A DNA stretch of 42,841 bases from Clostridiales bacterium (GCA_017617525.1 JAFZWA010000032.1:1-42841); one strand, 5' to 3'. Positions 16,184-25,429 are shown, counted from the stretch's first letter. Notes: generated by a model not told the origin, from the letters alone. Translations and numbers: made by a program.

Positions 16184-17155
16184 TTGAATAAAAGAAAGCT
16201 CGTAAGCTATTCTAAATACGGGTACATTTTTGCCATCCCATTCATTGTTGCATTTGCGATCTTTACGTTGTATCCCATCATCTTCACCCTCATCATCGGT
16301 TTCACTAACCACGAGGGTATCGTTCCTCCGAAGCTCAAGCTTCTGAAGGATCCATTTGAAAACTTCAAGTACCTCTTCAAAAAAAGAGGTTCTGGTAAGA
16401 TGAGTTACTTCCTTCTTTCCTTGATCACAACGGCAAGACTATGGGTTATCAATTTTATCCCGCAGTTGACTTTGGCTTTACTCCTTTCCGCTTGGTTCAC
16501 AGATAACCGCGTAAAGGTAAAGGGTCAGGGCTTCTTCAAGGTAGTTTTCTACCTTCCTAACATTATTACTGCAGCAACTGTTGCGATCATGTTCCGCGCA
16601 CTGTTCGGCTTCCCGGTTGGACCTATCAACGATCTTCTCAAGTCTCTGCACTTGATCAAGAACCCGATCGAGTTCCTGAACAAAAAGTCATATACACGTG
16701 CTATCGTTGAATTCGTTCAGTGCTGGCAGTGGTACGGCTCTACGATGATCACATTGATTGCGGCCGTTATCGGTATCAATCCTGAGATCTTCGAAGCTGC
16801 TGAAATTGATGGCGCGAACCGTATTCAGAAATTCTTCCGAATCACTCTCCCGAGTGTTCGTCCGATTATGCTGTTTACACTTGTTACCTCTATGATCGGT
16901 GGTTTGAGTATGTTCGATATTCCTTACCTCTTGGCTTCAGGTGGTCCGGATAACGCAACACAGACCATTGCGCTGTTCATCTACAACAACGCATTCACAC
17001 AGCCGTACAAGTACAACCGTGCGGCGGCAGCAAGTATCGCTCTCTTCGTTATCATCGTTATCCTCTCCGTAGGTCTGTTCTACATCATGAGAGATAAGGA
17101 TGCAGCTAAGATGGAGAAGCTTAGAAAACAGGCATTAAAGAAAGGACGGGTGTAA
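16184..17155 (+). CDS. Carbohydrate ABC transporter permease (MalF/UgpA type)
   Basis: A 323-aa membrane permease with about six helices. The EAA loop that contacts the ATPase is visible as 'EAAEIDGANRIQKFFRITLP' (about residues 205-224). The start is TTG at 16184 with GGTGG 8 nt upstream; no other in-frame start is better, because the first helix follows at about residue 13. It pairs with the next gene to form the channel. No ATPase gene is present; such systems commonly use a shared MsmX-type ATPase. Confidence 0.91.
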   Translation: MNKRKLVSYSKYGYIFAIPFIVAFAIFTLYPIIFTLIIGFTNHEGIVPPKLKLLKDPFENFKYLFKKRGSGKMSYFLLSLITTARLWVINFIPQLTLALLLSAWFTDNRVKVKGQGFFKVVFYLPNIITAATVAIMFRALFGFPVGPINDLLKSLHLIKNPIEFLNKKSYTRAIVEFVQCWQWYGSTMITLIAAVIGINPEIFEAAEIDGANRIQKFFRITLPSVRPIMLFTLVTSMIGGLSMFDIPYLLASGGPDNATQTIALFIYNNAFTQPYKYNRAAAASIALFVIIVILSVGLFYIMRDKDAAKMEKLRKQALKKGRV

Positions 17156-17158
17156 GAT

Positions 17159-18028
17159 ATGGCAAGTAATCAAGTTGCGATGAGCTCTAAAACAAGAGAC
17201 TCTATTATCTTTAAGACTGTCATCTACGTAGTCTGCATCATCCTTGCTCTGTTGAGCATTTGGCCTTTCTTGAACATGTTGATCAACTCGACAAGATCCA
17301 CTGGTGAGATCACTTCGACCTCTATCAGCCTCGTTCCGAGTAAGTATATGGCGGATAACATCAAGAAGCTGAATAAGCAGAACATGTTTAAGCCGCTCGT
17401 TGGTTTGAAGAACTCGTTCATCATTTCTACGAGTGTTACGATCCTCTCTGTATACTTCTCTTGCTTGACGGCTTATGCTATCTTTGCATATCAGTGGAAG
17501 TTGAAGAAAGCATTCTTCGGCCTCGTTGTAGGTGTAATGATGCTCCCTGGTACTGTTACCATGATCGGTTTCTACCGTGCGTGCTATCAGTTCCACTTGA
17601 CCAACAACAAGTTGATGCTGATCCTCCCTGCAATTGCAGCGCCGATGACAGTATTCTTCATGAAACAGTATCTCGAAGGTTCTGTTTCGCTGGAAATCGT
17701 TGAATCCGCTCGTATCGACGGATCCGGTGAGTTCCACACATTTAACTCTATCGTACTTCCGATCATGAAGCCGGCTATGGCTACACAGGCTATCTTCTCA
17801 TTCGTTGGTTCTTGGAATAACTACTTCCTCCCGATGATCCTTTTCAATAAGGCGAAGAACTATACAATGCCTATCATGGTCAGCTTGCTCCGTATGGACC
17901 AGTACAAGACAGAGTATGGTTGCGTATACATCGGCTTGTCGATGACAGCGCTTCCGCTTATCGTTATCTATCTGTTCCTCTCGAAGTACATCGTATCCGG
18001 TGTTGCTCTCGGTAGCGTTAAGGGTTAA
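17159..18028 (+). CDS. Carbohydrate ABC transporter permease (MalG/UgpE type)
   Basis: A 289-aa permease with six hydrophobic segments and the EAA motif 'ESARIDGSGEFHTFNSIVLP' (about residues 181-200). The opening 'RDSIIFKTVIYVVCIILALLS' in outline is typical of MalG-type partners. It starts 3 nt after the other permease, with AAAGGACGGG as ribosome site. It is followed by a strong terminator. Confidence 0.92.
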   Translation: MASNQVAMSSKTRDSIIFKTVIYVVCIILALLSIWPFLNMLINSTRSTGEITSTSISLVPSKYMADNIKKLNKQNMFKPLVGLKNSFIISTSVTILSVYFSCLTAYAIFAYQWKLKKAFFGLVVGVMMLPGTVTMIGFYRACYQFHLTNNKLMLILPAIAAPMTVFFMKQYLEGSVSLEIVESARIDGSGEFHTFNSIVLPIMKPAMATQAIFSFVGSWNNYFLPMILFNKAKNYTMPIMVSLLRMDQYKTEYGCVYIGLSMTALPLIVIYLFLSKYIVSGVALGSVKG

Positions 18029-18064
18029 TCCCCTTCCAACAGATCGATTACTGAAACAAACAGT

Positions 18065-18096
18065 AAAAAGGGCTTCCGATTGGAAGCCCTTTTTTT
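18065..18096. terminator. Terminator of the sugar transport operon (also works in reverse)
   Basis: Stem 18065-18077/18082-18094 with a 4-nt loop, then T residues to 18096. A residues on the left arm give a U-run on the reverse strand for the converging AraC gene. Confidence 0.93.
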
Positions 18097-18128
18097 GTTC
18101 GTTTGAATTTGAAATGAAAGGAAATCGA

Positions 18129-19103
18129 TCAGCTGATCTCTTCGGTCGTTTCTGACGGTTTCTTTTTTGTAAGACGGAAATCGGAAGGAGTCAGGTTCGT
18201 CGCACTCTTAAAGCTTCTGGTGAAGCTGGTGAGGTTGTTAAAGCCGGTCTGGAACGCGATCTCGGTAATCGTCTTATCGGTATCGAGAAGAAGGACCTTC
18301 GCGGCCTGCATCCTTCTGTGACGAACGAATTCATAGAAAGATACATCCGTGTACTCCTTAAAGAGTCTCGCAAAATGGAACTTTGAGAAGCCGACGTAAT
18401 CCGCTGCCCATTCCAGAGAGATTTCATCCATGAAATGCACATTGATGTGGTTGATCAGTGATTTGAACTTTACGTATTTATCTTTGGTCTTAACATCCTC
18501 CAAAGGGATCGGAGAACATTGAGGGTTAGTAGACGCGATCAGACTGAAGATGTTGAGAAGATGCGCGTAGATCGGCATCTCAAGAACCATGTTTTCATAC
18601 ATGAAGTACTGATCGTTGATCTCCATGAACGTCGAATAGATCTTGCCATAGATAGACGGGTATGTTGTCTCATTCACAAGACGGACCTCGCGGAGAAAAT
18701 CCGTCAGGAACTGATACTCGTAAAACTGGTTAAGGAAATCCACGACGAACAGGTAGATGAAACGGCATCCTTCGTTCTGGCACTCGATCTCGTGCAGCGT
18801 TCCCGGCGGAATAAAAAGGATATCACCCGGATTCAGAGAATAGGATTTACCGCCTACGATATACTTGTATTCATTTTCGATCGGGATACAGATCTCAAGA
18901 ACGTCGTGCTTATGCGCGGCAAAGTTACCGAACTGGTTGTTGTACCAGATGCGCATGCCTGTTTCCGGAATGAAATCGACGTCCTCATCTTCGCCGTGAA
19001 GAACACGTTTCGAAAACTGGCGTACAGGCTGACTGTAAATGATCGGAGTCGAATCGCCGTGACTTACGGAAATGATCTCCACATTTTGCAGTTCGTCGTT
19101 CAT
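18129..19103 (-). CDS. AraC-family transcriptional regulator with cupin sensor
   Basis: A 324-aa regulator. The N-terminal half (about 40-150) is a cupin-like sensor ('AAHKHDVLEICIPIENEY', 'LNPGDILFIPPGTLHEIE'), which in this family binds a sugar or derivative. The C-terminal 100 residues hold the two AraC helix-turn-helix units, with 'SLEWAADYVGFSKFHFARLF' and 'ITEIAFQTGFNNLTSFTRSF'. AAAGGAA precedes the ATG, and a reverse TATAAT is at 19146-19151. It is likely the regulator of the adjacent sugar importer, although the operator seen there looks LacI-like. Confidence 0.91.
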   Translation of the reverse strand: MNDELQNVEIISVSHGDSTPIIYSQPVRQFSKRVLHGEDEDVDFIPETGMRIWYNNQFGNFAAHKHDVLEICIPIENEYKYIVGGKSYSLNPGDILFIPPGTLHEIECQNEGCRFIYLFVVDFLNQFYEYQFLTDFLREVRLVNETTYPSIYGKIYSTFMEINDQYFMYENMVLEMPIYAHLLNIFSLIASTNPQCSPIPLEDVKTKDKYVKFKSLINHINVHFMDEISLEWAADYVGFSKFHFARLFKEYTDVSFYEFVRHRRMQAAKVLLLDTDKTITEIAFQTGFNNLTSFTRSFKSATNLTPSDFRLTKKKPSETTEEIS

Positions 19104-19192
19104 GAAGCTGTTCCTTTCTGAAAATTCTCGATCAAATCTTCCTCTATTATATCAAATCCTGAAAAGCAGGGAAAAAGAGACACTGCGCCGTA

Positions 19193-20164
19193 TTATTCAA
19201 AGTCGGGAATGAAGCTTTCGCTGACGGTGCCGCCTTCCTGAATAAACGCGTTCTCCTGTCCGAGAAGAGTCAGGTGATCGATCATGGAACGATAATGCTC
19301 AGGGGAAAGCGGACGGTTCAGTTCCTCGGGAACTTCCGGCATCGGTGTGTACTGATTCATCAGACTGATCGTGATGCTGTTTCCGTATGTCTCGCACAGG
19401 TAGTCGAGGATGTGCTTGCTGTCAAAAAGCTGCCCCGGAAGCATAAGGTGACGCACGATCACGCCTTTTCGGATAAGTCCGTTCTCGTCAAAGACCTGAT
19501 CCGGACACTGACGGACCATTTCGGCGATTGCTTCTTTCGCGCGTTCGAAGTAGTCCGAGGTATGCGCGTATTTTCGGCTGATCCCGCTTGAAAAGAACTT
19601 CATGTCCGGAAGATAGATGTCGATCACACCGTCTAACATCTTTATCGTCTCGACGGATTCGTAGCCGCCGCAGTTATAAAGTGTCGGGACGGTGAGTCCT
19701 CTTTCTCTTGCGAGACGCACGCCCTCCACGATATGGGGAACGAAATGCGTACCGGTAACGAAGTTGATGTTATTCGCTCCCTGATTCTGAAGAGAAAGCA
19801 TGGCATCCGCGAACTCAGAAACGGTATAGGGACGGCCGGGAAGGGCGAACGAAGAAGAAGCGGATTTTTCGTTATCGATCAGTCTACGGGAAATCTCGTG
19901 GTTCTGACAGAAGACACAGCCGAGATTACAGCCCGTGAAAAAGATCGTTCCGGAACCGGAAGATCCGGAGATGCAAGGCTCTTCCCACATGTGAAGACCG
20001 ACTCTCGAGATACGAAGTTCATCGGTCATTCCGCAGACACCGGTCCTCACGGATCTGTCGCAGCCACAGTTTCGCGGACAAAGATGACATGAGAAATAGG
20101 CATCAAAAGATTCATTTGAAGTGCTTTTTGAGCAGAATTCCACGAAAAAGAAGCTCCTTTTCAT
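19193..20164 (-). CDS. PflX-type radical SAM protein
   Basis: A 323-aa radical SAM protein of the PflX/COG1313 group related to pyruvate formate-lyase activating enzymes. Cys79, Cys83 and Cys86 in 'CNLGCVFC' bind the SAM 4Fe-4S cluster. An N-terminal cysteine set (26, 29, 33, 35, 44; 'CHLCPRNCGCD' and 'GVCG') is typical and probably binds another cluster or metal. No glycyl-radical enzyme is nearby, so the substrate is unknown. The start is uncertain: ATG 20164 has a poor ribosome site, whereas GTG 20143 has AAAAGGAG 10 nt upstream. Confidence 0.88.
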   Translation of the reverse strand: MKRSFFFVEFCSKSTSNESFDAYFSCHLCPRNCGCDRSVRTGVCGMTDELRISRVGLHMWEEPCISGSSGSGTIFFTGCNLGCVFCQNHEISRRLIDNEKSASSSFALPGRPYTVSEFADAMLSLQNQGANNINFVTGTHFVPHIVEGVRLARERGLTVPTLYNCGGYESVETIKMLDGVIDIYLPDMKFFSSGISRKYAHTSDYFERAKEAIAEMVRQCPDQVFDENGLIRKGVIVRHLMLPGQLFDSKHILDYLCETYGNSITISLMNQYTPMPEVPEELNRPLSPEHYRSMIDHLTLLGQENAFIQEGGTVSESFIPDFE

Positions 20165-20187
20165 TCATTTCTTATCAGTATATCGCA

Positions 20188-20217
20188 TTGACAGGAAAAA
20201 GAGGGATTTCATAAAAT
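20188..20217 (+). promoter_or_regulatory. Promoter of purF
   Basis: TTGACA (20188-20193) and TAAAAT (20212-20217) with an 18-bp spacer. The leader is short (about 20 nt), so there is no room for a purine riboswitch. Confidence 0.75.
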
Positions 20218-20243
20218 ATTCTCGAAAAGGATGGTGATGTCGA

Positions 20244-21638
20244 GTGATCGGTTCCCGACACGAAGAATGCGGAGTTTTTGGTATCTTTGACCGAGATGGT
20301 CTGAAGATCGCGCCGCTCGTATACTACGGTCTTTTTGCTCTCCAGCACAGAGGCCAGGAAAGCTGTGGCATCGCTATCAATAACGACGGTTGGATCCGCT
20401 GCCAGAAGAACATGGGCCTCGTATCCGAGGTATTTACTCACGATATCATCGATTCCCTGGAAGGCACGATTGCCATCGGCCACGTAAGATATTCCACGAC
20501 CGGCGCAAGTATCCTCAAAAATACGCAGCCGCTCGTTACCCAGTACGTCAAAGGTACACTTTCTCTTGCCCATAACGGCAACCTCACAAACGCCATTACA
20601 CTCAGACGCGAACTTGAAGAAGAAGGAGCCTTCTTCCAGACAACGGTCGATTCGGAGATCATCGCTTATCTTGTCGCGAAAGAGCGTACAAAAGCACCGT
20701 CCGTTGAAGAGGCTGTTGAGAAGGCCATGGAACGTATCCAGGGCGGATACGCGCTTCTTGTCATGAGTCCGAAGAAACTGATCGCCGCGAGAGACCCGTA
20801 CGGCTTTAAGCCGCTCTGCATGGGTAGAATCGGAAACTCTTATGTATTCGCTTCCGAGACCTGCGCGCTCGATGCGGTTGGAGCGAAATACGAGCGCGAC
20901 GTAGAGCCGGGTGAGATCATCGTTTGCGACGAAAACGGGATCTCTTCCATCCGCACACACTGCAGAGGCATCTGCAACATGTGCATTTTCGAATATATCT
21001 ACTTTGCCCGTCCGGACAGTCGTATCGACGGAAAGAGTGTCTATGAAGCAAGACTTCAGGCAGGAAGACTTCTTTGCCGTCAGCACCCGGTCGACGCGGA
21101 TGTCGTCATCGGTGTTCCGGAATCCGGACTTGACGCGGCAAGTGGTTTTGCCGAGGAAGCGGGAATCCCCGCGGTACGCGGCTTCATGAAGAATAACTAT
21201 ATCGGAAGAACATTTATCAAGCCGGAGCAGGGCCAGCGCCAGGAAGCGGTTCACATTAAGCTGAATCCGGTGGCGGAAGCGGTCAGAGGTAAGAGAGTCG
21301 TTCTGATCGATGACTCGATCGTCCGCGGTACCACGATGGCCAATATCGTTAAGATGCTCCGTGACGCGGGCGCGACAGAAGTACATGTCCGCATCAGTTC
21401 TCCGCCGTTTATTTCTCCGTGCTATTACGGCACCGACGTTCCGAGCTGTGATCTTCTGATCGCGTGCCGGCACACGATCCCGGAGATCTGCGAGATCCTG
21501 GGTGCCGATTCGCTCGGATACCTCGAGGTGGATTCACTCGGCGACTTGATCGGGGATACGGAACATCGTTTCTGCGATGCGTGCTTCACCGGAAACTATC
21601 CGAACGAAGAGACCGGCATCGACATGATGAACGAATAA
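20244..21638 (+). CDS. purF: Amidophosphoribosyltransferase
   Basis: First committed step of purine synthesis: glutamine and PRPP give phosphoribosylamine. 464 aa, of the Bacillus-type iron-sulfur form. Cys9 in 'EECGVFGI' is the nucleophile that becomes N-terminal after removal of an 8-residue propeptide. 'LAHNGNL' and the glutaminase domain follow. The PRPP loop is 'VVLIDDSIVRGTT' (about residues 352-364). Cysteines in 'CNMCIFEYIYF', 'CYYGTD' and 'CDACFTG' match the 4Fe-4S ligands, so the enzyme should be oxygen-labile. GTG start; AAAGGATGG upstream. Other pur genes are absent here. Confidence 0.95.
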   Translation: MIGSRHEECGVFGIFDRDGLKIAPLVYYGLFALQHRGQESCGIAINNDGWIRCQKNMGLVSEVFTHDIIDSLEGTIAIGHVRYSTTGASILKNTQPLVTQYVKGTLSLAHNGNLTNAITLRRELEEEGAFFQTTVDSEIIAYLVAKERTKAPSVEEAVEKAMERIQGGYALLVMSPKKLIAARDPYGFKPLCMGRIGNSYVFASETCALDAVGAKYERDVEPGEIIVCDENGISSIRTHCRGICNMCIFEYIYFARPDSRIDGKSVYEARLQAGRLLCRQHPVDADVVIGVPESGLDAASGFAEEAGIPAVRGFMKNNYIGRTFIKPEQGQRQEAVHIKLNPVAEAVRGKRVVLIDDSIVRGTTMANIVKMLRDAGATEVHVRISSPPFISPCYYGTDVPSCDLLIACRHTIPEICEILGADSLGYLEVDSLGDLIGDTEHRFCDACFTGNYPNEETGIDMMNE

Positions 21639-21676
21639 CAATAGCATTCTGCTACGGCGCGTCAAAGGAGAAGCCC

Positions 21677-22819
21677 ATGATCTCAGCAGTGATTTTCGAT
21701 ATGGATGGCGTCCTTCTGGACAGCGAACCGTACCACGACCAAACCACCACGTCTATTCTCGAAAGCTACGGTGCCAAGGGTGCCTATGAAGCGATCCGTC
21801 CGTATGTGGGAAGATCCCCGGAAGACATGTGGGCGGCCATGAAGATCAAGTACGATATCCCGGCCTCCGTCGAAGATCTTGTGGAACTTCAGTGGAAGAA
21901 GAACGTGTCCGGGCTTGCTGAATCCGGACTTGAGCGTTCGGAGGGACTTTCCGAGCTTTTGGAATTCTGTCATAGCAAAGGGATCCGTGTCGCGGTGGCT
22001 TCGTCCTCTCGACAGGATTTCATGGAAGCGGTATTTGATCACCTGGATCTTTGGAAATATGTAGAAGTATTCGCGAGCGGCGCCGAAGTCGAAAACGGAA
22101 AGCCGATGCCGGATATCTTTCTTCTTGCGGCGACAAGACTGGACGTAGATCCGGAGCGCTGCCTCGTTGTAGAAGATTCCACGGCGGGCGTTCAGGCAGG
22201 ACGCATGGCCGGTATGTACACCGTCGGTTACGATAACCCGACAAGCGGCGGACAGAACGTAAATGCCGCTGATGTTGTGGTCAAGTCTTTAGGTGAGATC
22301 CCGAAGATCATTGAACAGCTTTCGCAGGTAAAGGTATTGCCGGTTACATCGCCGACGAGAAAGATGGCGGTCGTATCTCTCGCGCAGATCATCTGGAACG
22401 AGTGGTTCCCGTCGATCATCTCGCAGGAGCAGGTCAACTACATGGTCGACAAGTTCCAGAGCATGCCGGCGATCGATAAGGCGATCGAAGAAGAGGGCTA
22501 TCAGTATTTCCTTGAAGTACTGGGAGATACACCGATCGGATATATGGGCGTCAAAGAGCAGGAGGACGCGCTTTTGCTCAGTAAGCTCTATCTCATGAAG
22601 CCTTTCCGTGGTCAAAGAAGAAGCAACATCTTCTTTGAAAAGGCCGAAGAGATCGCGCGCGAAAAGGGAAAGGACAAGGTCCGTCTTTTCGTAAACCGTT
22701 ATAACTATAATTCGATCCGCGTTTATCTGCGCAGAGGATACCGCATCATGAAGGAAGAGAAGACCGACATCGGCGGCGGATTCATCTGCGATGATTATGT
22801 GATGGAAAAAGAACTCTGA
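21677..22819 (+). CDS. HAD hydrolase-GNAT acetyltransferase fusion
   Basis: A 380-aa two-domain protein. Residues 1-215 are a HAD phosphatase of the beta-phosphoglucomutase-like group: Asp8 and Asp10 in 'FDMDGVLLDSEP', 'VASSSR' (motif 2), 'GKPMPDIFL' (motif 3 Lys) and 'VVEDSTAGVQAG' (motif 4). Residues about 226-380 resemble a GNAT N-acetyltransferase ('ALLLSKLYLMKPFRGQRRSN', then 'VNRYNYNSIRVYLRRGYRI'). The usual acetyl-CoA loop Q/RxxGxG/A is poorly kept (RGQRRSN), so activity is doubtful. AAAGGAG precedes ATG 21677, 38 nt after purF, so they share a transcript. Substrates are unknown. Confidence 0.88.
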   Translation: MISAVIFDMDGVLLDSEPYHDQTTTSILESYGAKGAYEAIRPYVGRSPEDMWAAMKIKYDIPASVEDLVELQWKKNVSGLAESGLERSEGLSELLEFCHSKGIRVAVASSSRQDFMEAVFDHLDLWKYVEVFASGAEVENGKPMPDIFLLAATRLDVDPERCLVVEDSTAGVQAGRMAGMYTVGYDNPTSGGQNVNAADVVVKSLGEIPKIIEQLSQVKVLPVTSPTRKMAVVSLAQIIWNEWFPSIISQEQVNYMVDKFQSMPAIDKAIEEEGYQYFLEVLGDTPIGYMGVKEQEDALLLSKLYLMKPFRGQRRSNIFFEKAEEIAREKGKDKVRLFVNRYNYNSIRVYLRRGYRIMKEEKTDIGGGFICDDYVMEKEL

Positions 22820-22850
22820 TCCTTCTTTTCTTCTTTCGTACCCCACAACA

Positions 22851-22859
22851 TGGTATAAT
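22851..22859 (+). promoter_or_regulatory. Extended -10 promoter of the lipoprotein gene at 23010
   Basis: TGGTATAAT is an extended -10 element; no clear -35 is seen. The transcript would have a leader of about 143 nt. Confidence 0.55.
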
Positions 22860-22933
22860 CTATCCGGGTTATGTTTTAGACGATGAACGGGTTTTCCGTT
22901 TATTGGTATTGGAGAATTAAACTGCCCCTTGCA

Positions 22934-22992
22934 TTCGTCAGACTATCGTAGTAGTATGGACTATAGAAGTAGTCTAAAAACGATCTGACGAA
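22934..22992 (+). other. Structured leader with nested inverted repeats
   Basis: TTCGTCAGA (22934-22942) pairs perfectly with TCTGACGAA (22984-22992). A competing inner stem AGACTA (22940-22945) with TAGTCT (22970-22975) overlaps the left arm, so two folds exclude each other. The right arm ends just before the ribosome site (AAAGGGAG). No known riboswitch is recognised. Confidence 0.55.
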
Positions 22993-23009
22993 GAAAGGGA
23001 GCCTCAAAT

Positions 23010-24188
23010 ATGTTCCGCGCGAAAAGCACCGTTCACAAGAATTCAATATCAACGGCAGCAGGAAGCCTCCTTATGGCCGCGCTTATCAGCTTGTCATTCG
23101 TTCTTTCGGCATGCGGCAAGGAGACTCAAGAAACTACGGAAGACACGCGGCATACGGAAAGTATCGCGCAGGTCGGAGAAGTCCCGGAGGAGTTTCGGGA
23201 GATCATCGCGGAGAACAGATTCCGGAATGTGAGCGTGAGTTCAGACAGGCTGGTGAAAGTTGAGTCCATCTGGTTTAAAGACGGACAGTCGAAGAAGAGT
23301 GCGGTCATCATAATGGATCTCTACGGAGAAATCCTCGCGTCGCATATTGTCGAATGCAATGCCGCGTACGACATTTCAGCGGTGACTCTGACGGATGACG
23401 GCGGGTTCATCTTTGCGTTCGGATATAACGATCATTATATTCCGGGCAGAGACCAGCTCGAGACAGGATACCACTCGAGGATCATCAAGTGCGATGCCGA
23501 AGGTCAGGTGCTTTTCGACAAGAAACTGGAAAGTGTGAAGATCGGAGCTCTGGGGACATGCATCGAAAAGGACGGGGTGTACTATTTCTTCGGAGAAAAC
23601 GAGTCAAAGGAGATCCTCGCGAACTTTGCCGGGGAAGACATATACATCCTGGCCATTGATGAGAATGGAAATGAAGTGAACCAACGTTATATCGGCGGCA
23701 GCAGCTTCGATCAGATAGAAACTGTCCGCGAAACAGAGGACGGCTTTGTTCTGGAGGTGGCGTCGCAGTCAACTGACGGGGACTTCGCTGAATCGAATGA
23801 AAAGTACAAAAGGACTTACTGGCGGGTAGTGATCAACGACGATCTGGAGATCATGGAAAAGGAGATCGTTCCGGATGGATTCGACCACGACTTCAGAAGG
23901 TACGTCGGGGTGAAGAACGGGGAACCGCTCTATGACGATGATGAGATGTTTTCGGACTTTGACGGCGGCTGGGTACGCGAGTATATTGACTATGGTGATA
24001 CCTATCTGATCGTATCTGAGCGTATAACGGGACAGGTTGAGCATCAGCCGCCGTATGTCAGCTCGATCTGGTATTACTATGAGATGGTATATTCCATGTA
24101 CGATAAGAGCGGAACGCTGGTATTTCGGGCTTCCGTGGATTCGAGCCCGGATTATTCCTGGTACGAAGAAGATGGCTTTTTGCCGTGA
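23010..24188 (+). CDS. Lipoprotein with beta-rich repeat ectodomain, unknown function
   Basis: A 392-aa lipoprotein. The signal peptide (residues 1-34) ends in the lipobox LSAC. The ectodomain has repeating segments such as 'TDDGGFIFAFGYND', 'SRIIKCDAEGQVLFDKKL' and 'ETEDGFVLEVASQS', typical of beta-propeller-like repeat proteins of Clostridia with an 'ask, compute, report' strand pattern and no catalytic motif. I cannot name a family. GGGAG lies 9 nt upstream of the ATG, after a structured leader. Confidence 0.8.
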   Translation: MFRAKSTVHKNSISTAAGSLLMAALISLSFVLSACGKETQETTEDTRHTESIAQVGEVPEEFREIIAENRFRNVSVSSDRLVKVESIWFKDGQSKKSAVIIMDLYGEILASHIVECNAAYDISAVTLTDDGGFIFAFGYNDHYIPGRDQLETGYHSRIIKCDAEGQVLFDKKLESVKIGALGTCIEKDGVYYFFGENESKEILANFAGEDIYILAIDENGNEVNQRYIGGSSFDQIETVRETEDGFVLEVASQSTDGDFAESNEKYKRTYWRVVINDDLEIMEKEIVPDGFDHDFRRYVGVKNGEPLYDDDEMFSDFDGGWVREYIDYGDTYLIVSERITGQVEHQPPYVSSIWYYYEMVYSMYDKSGTLVFRASVDSSPDYSWYEEDGFLP

Positions 24189-24220
24189 ACCTGACTATTC
24201 CTCTTACGAGAGAGTGAATA

Positions 24221-24250
24221 TTGATAATATCCTGTAAAGCCATATATAAT
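24221..24250 (+). promoter_or_regulatory. Promoter of the acyltransferase gene
   Basis: TTGATA (24221-24226) and TATAAT (24245-24250), spacer 18 bp. Confidence 0.75.
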
Positions 24251-24289
24251 GATGTGTGTAGTAACTGAAGGAGAGGCATCCGCATCATT

Positions 24290-25429
24290 ATGGCAGTATC
24301 AGGGCAAAAATGGAAAAACAGAGAGTCCGGCATCGAACTTCTGCGATTGATCTCCATGTTCATGATCGTTATCAGTCATGTGCTCATGTCGCTCTGCTAT
24401 ACTTCCCTGTATATCTCGGATAACGGCTATGTTCTTCCGATCTACAATACGTCTTCTGACTGGCGTATCATCACGATGGTAGTCATCCGGCATTTCGGAA
24501 ATCTGGGCGCGACGATCTTTTTCCTCTGCTCGGCCTGGTTTTTGATCGGAAGAGAAAAGGTGGATAAGAAGAAGTGGCTGCGTCTGCTTCTGGATAACTG
24601 GGTCATCTCCGTAACGATCTTTATTATCGTGCTTATTATCAACGGCGGCGAACCCAAATTGAACCCCGGGTACAGTTTCTTCCCGGTCTTTTATTGCTGC
24701 AACTGGTTCGTGTCGTGCTATCTGATCTTTTTGGTCATCGCACCTTTCCTGAACATGATCATCCGATCCATCACGCAGAAGACCCTGTTACGTCTGGTGG
24801 TCTTTATGATCGCCTTCATAGTGCCGATGGGTTACGTGCTTCATAAGACCTCTTTCGTATCCCCACTGCTCGTGTGGTTCGTTGTATTCTTCGCGATCGC
24901 CTATATCAAACTGTACAGATCGGAGTTTGCCGATAAGACATCTGCCGGCATCGCTTTGTTTCTTGCCGGTACCGCAGGCCTTGTGGGTACGGTCTTGATT
25001 TCCGAGGCTCTGGCAAACACAGCCGGTGCCCAGACGATCGGTATTCTTGACTACAATACCGACAGCAACCCGTTCATCATCTTGATGGCCTTCGGACTGT
25101 TTATTCTGTTCCGGAATCTCAAGTTCAAGAATCAGATCATCAACTATCTGGCGAGCCTTTCGATGTTCGTTTATGTGATCCATGAGAACATCGTTCTTCG
25201 AAAGTGCTACCGCCCTCTTATCTGGAAAGAGATCTATTCAAGATACGGCTACTCGTATATCCTCTCGAAACTGCTGCTCGTTTCGCTCTGCGTATTTGCC
25301 GCGGCGATCATCCTCTCGATCCTTTATGATCTGACGCTCCGAAAGTTCGTCGCAAAAGTGGGAGATACCCTGTACGAAGCGGGCCGGAAGATCTATCTGC
25401 GATTCGAAAAAAGAGCGCTCAATGAGTGA
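24290..25429 (+). CDS. Membrane acyltransferase (acyltransferase 3 family)
   Basis: A 379-aa protein with about ten membrane helices. The first helix contains 'GIELLRLISMFMIVISHVL', which is the acyltransferase-3 signature with its catalytic His. 'RHFGNLGATIFFLCSAWFL' and 'SLSMFVYVIHENIVLRK' near the C-terminus are also typical of the family. Such enzymes acetylate or succinylate cell-surface polysaccharides. AAGGAGAGG lies 13 nt before the ATG, a long spacing, but no better start is seen. It has its own promoter. Confidence 0.9.
   Translation: MAVSGQKWKNRESGIELLRLISMFMIVISHVLMSLCYTSLYISDNGYVLPIYNTSSDWRIITMVVIRHFGNLGATIFFLCSAWFLIGREKVDKKKWLRLLLDNWVISVTIFIIVLIINGGEPKLNPGYSFFPVFYCCNWFVSCYLIFLVIAPFLNMIIRSITQKTLLRLVVFMIAFIVPMGYVLHKTSFVSPLLVWFVVFFAIAYIKLYRSEFADKTSAGIALFLAGTAGLVGTVLISEALANTAGAQTIGILDYNTDSNPFIILMAFGLFILFRNLKFKNQIINYLASLSMFVYVIHENIVLRKCYRPLIWKEIYSRYGYSYILSKLLLVSLCVFAAAIILSILYDLTLRKFVAKVGDTLYEAGRKIYLRFEKRALNE

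Noticed and set aside
20175-21473. Reverse-strand open frame of 432 codons opposite purF
   Set aside because: Antisense to a well-defined purF with no recognisable domain.
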